Below, one piece after another: positions 22,302-34,548 of a DNA stretch of 64,000 bases (positions within the stretch are counted from its first letter, which is position 1; every line of letters begins with the position of its first letter). This DNA is from Solanum dulcamara (Eukaryota; Streptophyta; Magnoliopsida; Solanales; Solanaceae): positions 78,273,757 to 78,337,756 of the forward strand of contig NC_077238.1 in NCBI RefSeq assembly GCF_947179165.1, read 5' to 3'. The notes beneath the pieces were generated by a model, which saw nothing but the letters and a program-made list of their open reading frames with translations, was not told where the DNA came from and did no database searches. The position numbers and the translations under genes are program-made.

Positions 22302-23590
22302 CCTTTTAAATAACTTGTTTGTATACGAGATACGTCAAATATAATTATCATTACTGTAATTTAATTTATTATTAACAATTAACTATTATTTATTATTAAT
22401 TCTATTAAATGAAATTTCTTAATTATAATCGCATTTAAATAACTTGCTTGTGTGCGAGATTCATCAGATCAAGTTGTAGTAGGAAATTGACCCAAAAAAA
22501 TTGTAATACGATTAATCGAAGAAATATGATTTTAATTTTGTATAGTAGAAATGTGAAAAATCAAGCTTTACTAGGTAAATAATTTATAGTGGTCATATAC
22601 CTTCCAAATTTAATACCAAAACATTCCTATAAATTCCTATCAACTTTTTCTCAACATTGTAAAAATTCATCAAACACATTTGTCGCAAATGACAGCACCA
22701 ACATCCCGACGAACTGCTCAAAACAAGTGATACCCCTCTTAATCTGCCACGAATTTTGAAGGTAGGACAGGGGCAAAGTAGATGTTATGTATTTCTACTA
22801 AGCTATAAGTCATGAAAAGTGATTCATCTCTTAGTAGAAATACGATACATTTATTCTGCCCTGATCATAGATCTCCAGAACCTGTAGCAAATCAAGAAGG
22901 TTGTCACGTATTTTGAGTAGTTCTTCGGGATACTGGTGTTGCCATTCATTTTTAGCACGTTTTTCAGTAATGGATGTTGGGCATGGGCAAATTTGTAGCA
23001 AAAGGGAACAGGCAACATGTTGAATTATGGGATGTTACTAAAGAGAGCAACCCTAAAAATTGTAAATTAGCTTATGTTCATATGATGCCTAATGAGGATT
23101 GTGCACTTATTTGTGGGGATTTGTTTGCAGATCGTGGATTGAGCAATGGTGATCAATTGGACTTTATTGAAATTCTGGTTTGTCAAATTTTAAATTTAGG
23201 TTTATTAAAAAGGGTTGTGTTTTGTGAAATCTTGTGACGACTTTTGTAAAGAGACAGAAAATTTATTATAATTATGTTTAAAAGGATCTTGTTTAGTGAA
23301 ATCTTGTGATATGTTTTGTAAGTAGATTGAAAAGTTGTTATAATTATATATTTAAAAGTTGAGTGTTATTTAACAATAATATTAAATTTATTGTTTTCTT
23401 TTTTTATTTCTTAGAATATCATGTTACTCCATCATTTATTTGTTGTGTTCTAATTTAATTTAACATGACATAAAGTTTTTAAAAAATAACAATAACTTTT
23501 GAATCGCGTAGAAAGTGATATTTGTTTGTGAAACAACGTAAAAATGAAAGTTTGCAAGTGTCATATTTGAAGAACATTGTGATAGATTTG
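22302..23590 (+). repeat. long foldback-type repeat, copy C (holds the MULE empty site)
   Basis: This is the least interrupted copy. TTGCTTGTGTGCGAGATTCA and the AT-rich arm are followed by an uninterrupted TTTTTCTC at 22645-22652. The blocks GACAGCACCAACATCCCGAC (22694) and GGGATACTGGTGTTGCC (22928) are inverted relative to each other. The centre holds a small perfect hairpin, GTATTTCTACTAAG with CTTAGTAGAAATAC. The right half continues into the coding-like stretch at 22974. Confidence 0.75.
22974..23237 (+). pseudogene. coding-like remnant, possibly B3-domain protein
   Basis: An 87-codon open frame includes KGNRQHVELWDVTKES, YVHMMPNEDCALI and RGLSNGDQL. The last motif resembles the end of plant B3 DNA-binding domains (xxGLxxGDxIGxYWD), but the typical YWD is missing. 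A decayed counterpart with the same order (GDLFTDCGLSNND) occurs reversed in copy A near 1990-2060. I infer a gene piece carried inside the repeat. Function is not assigned with confidence. Confidence 0.3.
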
Positions 23591-24209
23591 CATTAGTTTT
23601 GAAATTGTAAGGAGATCGAAAGATTGTTAAAAAGTAGGGGTGATACTTGGGTGGGTTAAGTCAAATTTAACTGGTCTTAATTAGTCAAGATAACAAACAC
23701 CCAATTCAATCCAAATTTGTTTGAACCAAAATGGGTCAGGTACTGGATTATATAATAGGTCAAAATTCAACTTACCCATTTTTTACTAAGTTCTAATTGT
23801 ATTATTTGTTCTTTTACAATATTTTAGCACCTAATAAAATTAATATTTTTCTTTATTATGGCTATATAAAAAATTTTACCAATAAAATGTGTGTGATTTG
23901 CAGAAATAGAATTTTCAGTGTCATCATTCAAATTTTAACTATGTCGTTACTTAATAATGAATTTGCACAAATATCAACGCGAGATTCAAATTTAGTTCAA
24001 AACTCAAATGAATTCTTCTGTTAATTACAGTCAAAAACAATACAATTGCTTTAATCTGGGAAATATGCTTTCTTTAACAACAAAGAAATTCTAGGAAAAT
24101 ATGCAGGGAACATAATATTGAAATGGAACATAATATTGAATGCCTAAATCAATTGAAATAATATCTCTACGACTCTTGAGTTTTCGTATTATGTTTCTTC
24201 TTCCAATCG
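23591..24209. other. spacer with one hAT-like end
   Basis: AGGGGTGATACTTGGGTGGG at 23636 resembles the left end of the TAGGGGTG hAT MITE family, but no right end was found. Nothing else is recognised up to the laccase stop codon. Confidence 0.3.
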
Positions 24210-26446
24210 TCAACAGACAGGAAAATCTACTGGAGGATGTTCCAATGATTCCAATTCACTAACTCCATTTTCCACGAGGAATGCCATCGCTAAACCCCAT
24301 GTAATATGAACATCCAAATGACAGTGCATTATCCACACTCCTGTATTAACTTAACATTGTTAACAATTTGTATCATTTAAATGTGACTTTGTATAGAATA
24401 TTAGCAATATCAATTATCTTACCTGGATTGTCTGCGACAAATCTAATGACTGTCCATCCGTTAACTGGTACACTTGCTGTATTTCTGAGAGGTGGATTAA
24501 CAAGGTTGAATTTGGATGTATCTGTTTTCGGATTAAAGTTACCGAATCCCTCTGCAATTATGTAGAAATCGTAACCGTGAAGATGAATTGGGTGGTTTTC
24601 AGCTGTGAAGATACTTGTCCCCTGTAGCACAACTTGTACTCTTGCCCCATATTTCAGCTTGTACACCTTAGTTCCTCGAATAGGTTGCCATAAAGACCGG
24701 CTTACGTTTCCAGTATAATCAAATTTTACAGGTGGTACAGCTGGGAAATCAGTTGAGAAAACACCAGGTATGCGTTGGTGATGTGCTTGTAGAAGGGAAA
24801 AATTGGATGGTAGCACAAAAGATACATTGTTCATACTGGCAGCGAATCGAGTTCCATTTGGACCTTGACAGTTTCTAGAGCGTACACCTGTTGGGCAGTT
24901 ATTGAGTCCCAGTCCGACTGTGAAGAATAGATTTTCATCGATTTCAGTGGGCACCTCGACCTTTCTTGGGCTTCTGAATTTGGTTGTGAAGGCTGTAGCA
25001 GTAGCTGTGTCATTATAAGCTGGTAGAGATGGGAAAACTGGATTGGTTTTGGCACAATTGGAAGAACAAGAAGCTGTCTTGTACTCGAGGATGGCTGTGG
25101 TTGTGGTATTATCAAAGGGGGCGCCTTGAGCGCTTGCATAGGCACGTGCTGCCATGTAGTATCTGCTTGGTGGCTGATCAGCTTTAATAAGGACATCGGT
25201 TGTCTGGCCTGGTCCGAGCATAAGGACTGATGTTGTGAAAGGTTTAACATAATTGGCATCTGCTCCAACCACAGTAAGCTTGTGGTTGGCCACGGTAAAG
25301 AAAAGCTGCTGGTTCAATCCAGCATTGATAACTCGAAGGAGGTTTGTTTCGCCAGAGTCCATATGTACTATGGTGGTATCTGCATAAATATGATTTTTAT
25401 GAAAACATGTCCTAAACAGGTAAGATATATCAAATCATAGTTTAGACTTTTTACAATGTATAAACTTGCTTCCATTATTCCATGTGATTAAAACTAACCT
25501 TTCTTGGAACACTTGTAGAGGTCACCTGGTTGACCATTGATGGTGTAAGCATCTGATACATTAGGAGCTGCTCCTGTTCTTGTTGCTCGTCTTACAACAT
25601 CAATCGGATTTGTATCCCACCACTCACCTGATCAACATTTCCAAACTATCATTTCAACAAAATTTCTAAGGGAAAACAGAATATGAGTAAATGCATAAAC
25701 AGTATTAAGCGAAGGTAGAAGTAGTACCAAGAAGAATTGGTGTTTCTCTTTTGGGCTTCGGAAATGGATAATTTTCTCCTTCTTTTGGGTGGATAATTAG
25801 AGCTCCATAAACAGTAGCCCTAAGCCATGAGCTGTGGGCGTGCCACCAAAGAGTCCCTTCCTGTCCTTGAATGGTAAACCGGTAAGTGTAACTCTTTGCT
25901 GGTCTTATCGGGCACTGAGTGATAAATTCAGGTCCATCTGCCCATCCTGTTCTCATTTGCCTTACACCATGCCTTTTGAAACACAACGTCGTAGTACAAA
26001 AAAGTAGAAGAAATGTCAACACATATAATCGCGTCTAATCTGTTGAGTAACATATATCAGTTCATTTGAGTTTTGCAAGCATGAACTTACCAATGAATGG
26101 TGACATTATATCGAGCTCTGTTAACAACGTTAACAACCAGAGTATCCCCGTTGTTTACTTCCAATGTTGGTCCAGGGAATTGCCCATTCACCGTTATGGT
26201 GTTGTGAGTTTTGCATAGCCTCTTCACTGGTGTTGCTTGAATCTGTTCCAAGAAAAACAGAGTTCAGTATCCTCCAATTTGTAAAATTTACGACATGTTA
26301 AGCAAATAACAAAGGAAAAATCTTGGATAACTTACAACAAAATCATGGTAATGAGTTTTCTCAGATGCTGCATTTGCAAAGAGAAGCAAAATGCATACAT
26401 AACACAAAGAACTCATAGGGTTGGTAATTCTTTTGAAGGCTTCCAT
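24210..26446 (-). CDS. laccase 1 (multicopper oxidase)
   Basis: This is a secreted laccase, a p-diphenol:O2 oxidoreductase of the apoplast; family members polymerise monolignols or flavonoids. Six exons on the minus strand: 26336-26446, 26091-26242, 25728-25972, 25499-25627, 24423-25379 and 24210-24340. All have GT/AG borders and sum to 1725 bp (574 residues plus stop), the usual family length. A signal peptide ([17 protein letters not shown]) precedes the first cupredoxin domain. Copper-site motifs are HWHG (split by intron 2), [25 protein letters not shown] and [16 protein letters not shown]. The start is the first ATG in the context GAAATGG, 77 bp from a TATA box. It is the inverted duplicate of laccase 2, differing by one codon in exon 5 plus substitutions. 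No defect is visible. Confidence 0.95.
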
Positions 26447-26522
26447 TTCTTTCTAAAACACTATTCGAATATTAGTAGAAATGCAAGTTGTTTGTGAAAG
26501 ATATTAGAGTTGAGGGGTTTTC

Positions 26523-26529
26523 TTTTATA
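26523..26529 (-). promoter_or_regulatory. TATA box of laccase 1
   Basis: TATAAAA on the minus strand lies 77 bp before the start codon. The surrounding block, including CCTCAACTCTA and ATCTTTCACAAACAA, is conserved before laccase 2. Confidence 0.65.
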
Positions 26530-26811
26530 GATAAAAATTGTCTGTAGAATTAATTGGTTCACCAACTTAACCTATCTAACTAAGAAATTTTCTCTGAGTT
26601 TGTTATATTTTCAAATTTCAATCATCAAGGAAACATCACTTTTATGGTATTTGCTCAACACTAACAATGTGTTTTTATTCAACAAACTGTAGGTTTGTTA
26701 TGATTATAATAACACCTATCTTCATCAATGACAAATTGAAGGAAATACAATCATTTAGTAGTTACTATTAGCTAAAGCTTTTGAGGTAATTTAGAAATGA
26801 ATCCTAGATTA

Positions 26812-27051
26812 TACTCTACGGCTTCGTCCATTTTTACTTGTCCAGTTTGAAAAATCATGAAATAATTTATCACTTATTAATTCCTAATTTATCCTTGTTA
26901 TGAACTATAGTCATTTCCCAATACATTTTCCATAATATTGAATTTTGTAATATTTAAAGGATGATACAGTAAATTCATCATTTTATTTATTACTTCTTAA
27001 TGAATGTATCGAGACAAATATGGACAAGTAAAAACAGACGGAGAGAATGTA
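26812..27051. mobile_element. Stowaway-type MITE in the laccase 1 promoter
   Basis: Inverted ends CGTCCATTTTTACTTGTCCA (left) and CGTCTGTTTTTACTTGTCCA (right, reversed) are bounded by TA. This is the Tc1/mariner-derived Stowaway pattern. It lies about 370 bp upstream of the start codon and has no counterpart before laccase 2, so it probably came after the duplication. Confidence 0.8.
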
Positions 27052-27544
27052 TTTCAAGTATAAAGAACCAATGGCTGTAAACAACAATTTGCATTGTTTA
27101 CTTTTTTAAACTCTGAAAAGTAATGACCAAAAGTTGGTTAAAACGTAAAAAGAAAAAATTGGTGCGTCATAGAAGTCATAGGTTGGTGTGGCACAACAAA
27201 ATCTTTACCAGAATTAGAAAAATAAAAGAAATAAAAATTGAAGGTTAGGCTTATTAAATCAAAACTGCATATTTGGTTCTTTTATTTTGAGTGCTTTAAG
27301 AAAGATAAAAATATATCTACCTTTCACAAATTAAGTAAGAGTAAGACTGCATATACACTATTCTTCTCAACACACTTTCTAGTTTAGAATCTAATTACGT
27401 ATCTTTTTGTGAGTTTTCGAAATTACCATTCATATCAATTTTCGATACCCAAATACATGTATATGTTATGTCGATCCAGCTACATGTATCTCGGATATAA
27501 GAGGTCCTCTAATTTATTCTAAATACATTGTATCCAAGTGGATT

Positions 27545-27780
27545 TGTATGAATCTGAGATACACTGACTCTCTCGCTCACGTCTCTCCTATCTCGCTCGC
27601 CTCTCTCCCGATGTATCTGTATTTCAGAGTGAATCTGGTATCTAGTGTGATTCACATATATCTGGAATATGTTGAGTACTCTCTCGCTCACCTCCCTCCT
27701 ATCTCGCTGCCCTCTCTCCCTATGCATCTATATATTAGAGTGAATCTGGTAGGACAAATATATGTATATAGGTGTATCTG
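27545..27780 (+). repeat. tandem duplication with CT-rich core
   Basis: Two units of about 115 bp, each with CTCTCTCGCTCAC, CCTATCTCGCT, CCTCTCTCCC, ATGxATCT and AGAGTGAATCTGGTA in that order. Open frames through it on both strands are repeat artefacts. Confidence 0.75.
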
Positions 27781-28294
27781 ACTTCAAATTTAATATGAAA
27801 TTATTAGTTAGTGAGACAATATGTAATTATTTTAAACTATAAAAAGAATTAGTAAATATGATAGAAATGTTTGCGTAATTAGGTTGTTTTTCCTTATTAC
27901 TATTATTGATGTTGTTGAAAAAGAGAGAAATACTTTTGAATAACATGCTTAAGTTAAAGATGGTAATAAGTCTTATTCAGTTTGTTAAACATTTGATTGG
28001 TTCTTAATTCTAACTATAAGATTTAGTTAGAGAAACCTAAAACGACAAGCTAATATGATGTCCCTAAGTAGGTGGTCTGTCAAAAAGTGTATATATATTC
28101 TGTCAACCTTTGACTTCTACATTCTTTTTAATTCTTTTTTTGGCACAATTGAAATTGAAAAAGTCTAAGACGTACTTACATACGTTATGTCGAAATTGTG
28201 TGCTTATACATTATGCCTACGTGTTATTATTTTGTTCCTTTTTGTTCTTTAGAAGCATATCTTTCACATTCTGATCGAAATTTTTTTAAAAACA

Positions 28295-28391
28295 GTCTAT
28301 CTACTTTTTTGAGGTGATGATAAGATCTGCGTATATTTTATCTTATCCAAAACTTACTTAGTGAAATTTCACTAAGTATGTTGTTGTTGTA
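28295..28391 (+). mobile_element. degenerate TS-type SINE
   Basis: GATAAGATCTGCGTATATTTTATC followed by a TATGTTGTTGTTGT tail matches the 3' half of TS SINEs with many changes. It includes a small palindrome CTTAGTGAAATTTCACTAAG. Confidence 0.55.
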
Positions 28392-28399
28392 TATCTTCC

Positions 28400-29425
28400 A
28401 CATTCTCATTTAATAAGAACGTTTATGTTGCTTTTTTATGTGGTTTACTTATAGAGTTATTTTCGTATATGATCATGGTATTTTCTTATAAAATTACTTT
28501 AATTTCTTTTATGATAATAATCATTTAATTATTATTATCTTCCTCAAAAAGTATTAATATTTGTCGAAAAATGATATAGTTAAATTTATATGAGGTTGAG
28601 GATATGCATCTTGGTTTAGTTTGTCAAGTTCGATTATTAGTAATTGAATATTATGATATTAGTATGGAAGAATAACGGATAACCTAAGTGAAACTGAGCT
28701 AAATAGGTCTCATTAAAACCATATTCAATGGTTAATTAACCTTTAATATCATATGTTTTTTTTTTCAAAAAAAGAAATAAGAAGAATAATATAATTTTAG
28801 TTAAATTGATTTGATGAGCTAAATAAGTCTAATATTTATTTATTTTTAAAAAACAAGGTTTTAATGAGATGACATGCAAAATAGGAGAGAATGACGCTTT
28901 AAAGATATTTTGGTATTTTTTTTTTAGTGAAATAGTGATCTAAAAGAAATAAAAGTGTTTTCTTAGGCAAATATCAAAACATGGATGATCATCCAGGGAC
29001 AGAACACTTTAATTATCTGATATTCGAAATTCAGTAATTTAATTAATCAAGATTTACTTTGCACAAGATTTATTAAGCCCAGAGGTGACAGACTAACTCA
29101 GAATTTAAAATTTAAGAATTCTTATAGAAATTTTAAGTTAATATATAATAATAACTAGATTCACAGTTAAATATTTAATAAATATTTTAATATAATATAA
29201 AATATGAACAAAAGCTACTGAATGTTGAATCACATATTGGATTCACCACTATCAGAGGAATGGTCCTTATAGCAAAAAAAATTTCATTATCAGAGTCCGA
29301 ACTCAAAACTTCTCATAAAGAGGAGAGGAATCACATTCATATGTGTTTGTTGCTAATGATTTGTTTCTAATGAATATCTTTAGGGAGTTAGATTTATTTC
29401 TAAACACATATTTGTAGCAATTCGT
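28400..29425. other. AT-rich spacer, no gene
   Basis: I see no gene. TTTTAAGTTAATATATAATAATAA near 29131 recurs near 58190, suggesting an old dispersed repeat. The last 80 bp before the copia LTR (ATATCTTTAGGGAGTTAGAT, ATATTTGTAGCA) recur behind the element at 38291-38356. Confidence 0.4.
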
Positions 29426-29908
29426 TGTTGTATTTGTTTAAATAAAAAAGAAAAATATCAAAACTGTGGACATTTAGTTGGTGGAAGTTAAGAAAGAAGG
29501 CTAATTGTTTTCACACATTTTGTCAAATATGGTGGCATAAATGTGCTCATAAGCACCAACAATGCCTCTAAATTGCCTATAAATAGGCATCTCCATCATG
29601 AACACAATATTACCAAAAATTTAATTCTTTGTATACTAAAGGAGAGGTTTAGAGATAATTTTCTTGAAGATCTCCTTGGAAATAGTATTTTAATAATTGG
29701 GGTGTGTGAGAGAAATATTATTTATTATATGGTTGTAATAATTTTTCATATAGTAAATATTTTTTCTGGGTGGTCCATGATTTTTCCGGCAATGGATTTC
29801 CACGTTACATCTTGTGTTGCTGTTATTTTATTTAAATTTTTTTGTTATTATTTTCTGTTTGAAGGTGGTATGAAAGGGAAAGAAATTAGTCGGTGCTTTT
29901 TTCCAACG
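29426..29908 (+). repeat. 5' LTR of outer copia element
   Basis: This matches the split 3' LTR through AGGCATCTCCATCATGAACA, GAAGATCTCCTTGG, TTTTTCTGGGTGGTCC and AGTCGGTG. At 29532-29541 (ACATTTTGTCAAATATGG) it keeps the site in uninterrupted form where Element I entered the other LTR. Confidence 0.85.
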
Positions 29909-29963
29909 AGTGGTATCAGAGCCTTAGGTGTGAAATAATTTTTTTGAAATTTTAGTATGCTCT

Positions 29964-30460
29964 ATGGTTGCAGCTTTATCTGATCTTCCATATCATAAAT
30001 TGCAAATGGATTAAGGTACAACTACTGCTGATCATCTGAGTGTCTTGAATGAGATTGTTTCTGAATTGAAATATATTGGAGTGAAAATTGATGATAAAGA
30101 CAAGGCACTTCGACTCATCTGGTCTCTTCCATCTTTCTTTAAGCACATCCAACCCATTTTAATGTATGAGAAGGAAATTGTGATTTTCTCGAAAGTAACG
30201 AGCAAATTGATTTCTGAGGAAAAAAGATTGAAGAATGAAGATAAAAAATAACAAGAAAATTCAACTCTTGTTGTTAAAGGAAAATGGAAGCAAAATAAAA
30301 AGCTCTAAGAAAAAGATCATTTGCTGGAATTGTGGTCAACCTAGACATGTTAAGAGTAAATGTCCAAATAATGAGGCTAGTTCGACCTGAAGCTCTAAAG
30401 GAAATGCTATCAATGTTGTCTCCCTAGAAGAGGGGGATGATATTCTTTTGTAAAAAAGAC
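29964..30460 (+). pseudogene. copia gag remnant with zinc knuckle
   Basis: The frame gives HLSVLNEIVSELKYIGVKID and SLPSFFKHIQPIL, typical of the copia gag polypeptide domain. A shifted frame downstream gives IICWNCGQPRHVKSKC, a CCHC knuckle (CX2CX4HX4C). A stop follows LQMD near 30013, the N-terminal part is short, and frames break between 30240 and 30320. About 450 bp between it and the 3' LTR have no recognisable coding content. Confidence 0.75.
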
Positions 30461-31022
30461 GAAAATCCTCATGGCATGAGTGTTACCATTAGAATTGCCA
30501 AAAAAAGATGTTTAATTGGTAGCTGGTCCACAAGTTTACACATGGGCATTGGTTGATAGGTAATGCAAAGTGTGTGGTGAAAAGAATGTCGACGGCTAAT
30601 GAACTCTCAAGAAATCAATAAGAGGGTTGCACCATAAGTTATTAGCAAGTTTTTCGACATGAACCGAAATTGAAAGTCTTGAAATGTGAAGTGATTTCAA
30701 GTGAAAATTCTTGAATTGTTGTTTCAATCTTAGTGGATGTACACTTTATGGTGTGGGTATGATAATTCTTGATATTAGAATTATGATTGTCGGTAGCAGA
30801 CAATGTGAAGGTTGCAGTTGCACATGGTTGGCCGAGTTTAGAATCAGGTGAAGAAATGATTTTGTTATGTGTAGTTGGACAACTGCAAAAGCCAACGAGT
30901 TATATTTTTATTCTTTTTCAAAGGTGAAGATTTATTGTATTTGTTTGAATAAAGAAGAAAAATATCAAAATTGTGGACATTTAGTAAGTCAAGAAAGAAG
31001 GCTAATCATTTTCACACATTTT

Positions 31023-31615
31023 TGAAAGAAAAGTCAACAAAGGCTGCTAAGTAAAGTCTAATTCAAAGAAGGAAAAAGTAAACAGAAAAAGTAAGCAGAA
31101 AAGGAAAAGAATATCCTAGTATAATTGGGTTTTCATTTTCCTATAAGGAAAACACAAAGTTTCCATATATTTGGCTAGTCCTTTTCTTATAGGAAAAGGT
31201 TTATGACTCTATAAATATAAGCTCATTCCTTCTAACAGAACATGGTAGCACTCACAATGTAGTCCTAGGAGCATTCACAGTGTAGTCCTAAGGGCTTGAA
31301 GAGTTTTGTGTATAGTATCCACAATTCACAAAGAGAGAGAGTAAAAATACAAAGAGAGTTATACACCAAGATAAATATTGTATTCTTGAGTGTCCTCTTT
31401 AGTAGTTTTTCCTTTTACAAGAGAGAATATTAATTGTTGTTTTCTCCTTGTATTTGAGAGCGTTGTACTCCATATCAAAATAGTAAAATCCTTCTATCCC
31501 GTGGTTTTTCTCCTCTATTTGTTTGAGGGTTTCCACGTAAAATTCTCGTGTCTAATTTATTTTCATTATTTATCATCATAACAAATTTTAGTTGTGGTGC
31601 TTCCTCCCCCCAATA
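31023..31615 (+). repeat. 5' LTR of Element I
   Basis: Nearly identical to the 3' LTR. It contains a TATAAATA box at 31209-31216 and the R/U5 part shared with Element II (GAGTGTCCTCTTTAGTAGTT, GGTTTCCACGTAAAATTCTC). Confidence 0.9.
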
Positions 31616-31619
31616 GTGG

Positions 31620-34543
31620 TGTCACGACCTAACCCCGTAAGCCGCGACTGGTGCCCGAGTTGGGCACCCAAACGTACCCTAATCCTAAATTAGCCTTTTT
31701 AACCGAATAAACATATGTAGTGATTAGAAGAAATTGCTAAATATATCATAAAAGTAGATATAGGCACGAGGGTTGATAAACCGTCACAAAACATATAAAA
31801 CCCAAACCATATATACAAAACCCACAACATAACTCTATCTACAGACCTCTACAGATGATAGCATAGACATATGACGGGACAGGGCCCTGTCGTATGCCTG
31901 ATCAACATATCCAAATATACAGAGATAAAGTCATTACCAAAATACAAGCTTCGAACAAGGAAGCACTGTCAATGACGCAGCAAATGTCCTAAACAGGTGG
32001 ATCAGCAAATCGAACTTCGATACCTGCGGGCATGTAACGCAGCCCCCGAAGAAAGGGGGTCAGTACGAAAAATGTACCGAATATGTAAAGCATGAACTGT
32101 AATAATTAAAACCATAATCTGAATAGTGGGTGCAGAAAATAGACTAAATGTTCAGAATATCAAAATGCTTATCATAATCACAAATCATATATGCAAATAC
32201 ATATGTCATATCTGGCCCCATTTCATGACACTCGGTGAACAAAACGTGGTCGCCCTTCCGTCATTGGCGCCACAGCACATCATAACACCAGAGTAGGAAA
32301 TGTCTCCATAATAAATCACATCATATCAGATGGCCATATCAAATCATATCAAATCATATCATGTCATATCATATGTGTACATGGCACAGCATAATTTCGT
32401 GGCATAACATATACCACCCCATGTACATGGTGTACCTGCCCCCTCACATCGGAGCACGGCGAATAATGCAAAAAAATACGCTTGATAACATATCTTGGCC
32501 CAAGCTCAGTGAAAGAGTGGTTACAGTATGCACGAGTAGAGTAGTGAGACACTAAATGCAATTTAAAATATAAAATATTTATACAGACTTGATTGCATAA
32601 TTTCGATAACAAATCATATATAAAAATACTTGAATAATAATAATAGTGCAAGTCTTTTCAATGTCCCGATAGTCTATGTCAAAATAATTTTCTGAAATTA
32701 TTTCCGTATTTCAAAATATATTATGGGACTTAACGGAATAATTAATCATATGATATTTGGAAGAGTAGCAAAGAGTTTTCTTTAAATTCTAACTAATATA
32801 AGTCAAACGGAATAACAAAGAAAAATTCGAAATAGTGGGGCCCACCTCGGAAAAATGAGGTGGCGTATCGAAATTATAGGTGTTAACATTCATAACATTA
32901 TTTATAAGAGTTTCAAGATAGCCGGGTCCTATTTGTGCAAATTCTAGAGGTTTAGACAATTTTTCAAAAATATTCATAAATACTTAATTCAATTCTACTG
33001 AATAGAAAATGGTCAAATTTAGGTGTCGATTCCGAAGAATAGAGTCATCCCCGAGGCTCGTATCCAAACCTATTACACCTAAGACATGCCAATAGAAGAA
33101 AAAGTAAAGTTTTACATACCTTATTGGCTTTTCACACTTGTCCAAATTCAATTCCCGTTTTCTCCAAAATCTACAATTTGTCACATTTACCAATTACTAT
33201 CCATAAGACTTTAAAACTCCAATCTTAATCAATACTTGTCTACAAAAATTTCGGCAGCATCTCCCCTATATATACAACAACCCCGAGATTTCAACTCGGC
33301 CACAATGTCAACAACCAAGCCAACAACAACATCAATAACATCAACAATTAATTTAAAATACACCATAACACAAATTGGGTTCTTTTTCCAAATAGTGCAA
33401 CAACTTTCAATCCAACTTTGCATTTTCAAATAAATATGAATATTTCATGTTCACAATTAATTTCAACTCATTCCAACATAAGTGAACAGTATTCCAAGTA
33501 AGATATCCAATATTCATCAATTCCATAATTCACCCAAAAATTCCATAAATGCAACAAAACTATTATAATTCATTTTCTTCTTTCAACTTCATAATCAACA
33601 ACAATAATCCACACTTTAACAACTTTATTTTCATAATATTACAAAATCATCCTTTAAGGGCATAATTCCTACAAACTATTTTAATACCAACTTACACCAT
33701 ATAAACTTTATTTATATCCCCAAAATCATAACAACAACTAACAAATTATACAAACTTAATTTTTTCCATTTCATCACCTAACCCATATTTTCAACTTCAA
33801 TAAATTCATTCAACTTCCAATTCCAACATAAAATTTTTACCATAATTACTATTAAAATACTACACAAAAATTCAAGTCTTCTTGCCAACAATCTTACATA
33901 CACATAACTTATTCATATGTCAAAATCCAACCATATAACTTCCATATTTCCATGGATTCTACACATCTCTACTTACTACAACATAAACAAACTTCATAAC
34001 ATAATGAAATTGGATTAATTCTTACCTTTTCCTTCCAACTTTTTTACTTCACCAAGACACCCAATAAACCAAACAAGGCTCCTATCTTCCAAAATAACTT
34101 CATCATGTTGTAGAGGACCCTTGAATTAGTAGGAATACTAGGAGAAAATAATTTTTGGGGATGAAATTTCAAGGAGTAAAAATGTTTCTCCTTGGCCGAA
34201 CTCTCTCTATGTTTTCCTTAGAGTTTTTGCTCTTCTATCTTCTTCCAATTCTCTTGAAAGTTCTAGGAGTTGGAAGATATAAAGACCCCTAGGTGAAATT
34301 ACCATTTTGCCTCTCACCTTTTCTAATATTTTCAAGTTGAAATTCCAATTTTTGCCCTTAACCTTTTATAGTATTTCCACATGTGAAATTCCAATTTTGT
34401 CCTTAACCTTTTCCAATATTTCCACATTCCAATTTAGTCATAAGAATTATATATCCAACAAAATCAAACATAGCTTTTTCCTTGACTTGTTACCGTTATC
34501 CCAAAAATATCCTATTATGAGAAAAAAAATATGGGATATAACA
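31620..34543 (+). mobile_element. solo LTR (Ty3/gypsy type), 2.9 kb, at Element I primer-binding site
   Basis: It starts TGTCACGACC and ends GGATATAACA, and is flanked by the perfect 5-bp repeat AGTGG (31615-31619 and 34544-34548). The second copy restores the primer-binding site of Element I (AGTGGTATCAGAG). Inside are TGACGGGACAGGGCCCTGTC, a palindrome, and CAGCCCCCGAAGAAAGGGGG. There is no coding region and no second LTR, so it is a product of LTR-LTR recombination. Confidence 0.88.
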
Positions 34544-34548
34544 AGTGG

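Noticed and set aside
27509..27781. Paired open frames on both strands
   Set aside because: They are translations of the CT-rich tandem duplication.
29911..29923. TGGTATCAGAGCC as a tRNA gene piece
   Set aside because: It is the primer-binding site complementary to initiator tRNA-Met next to an LTR; the rest of a tRNA is absent.
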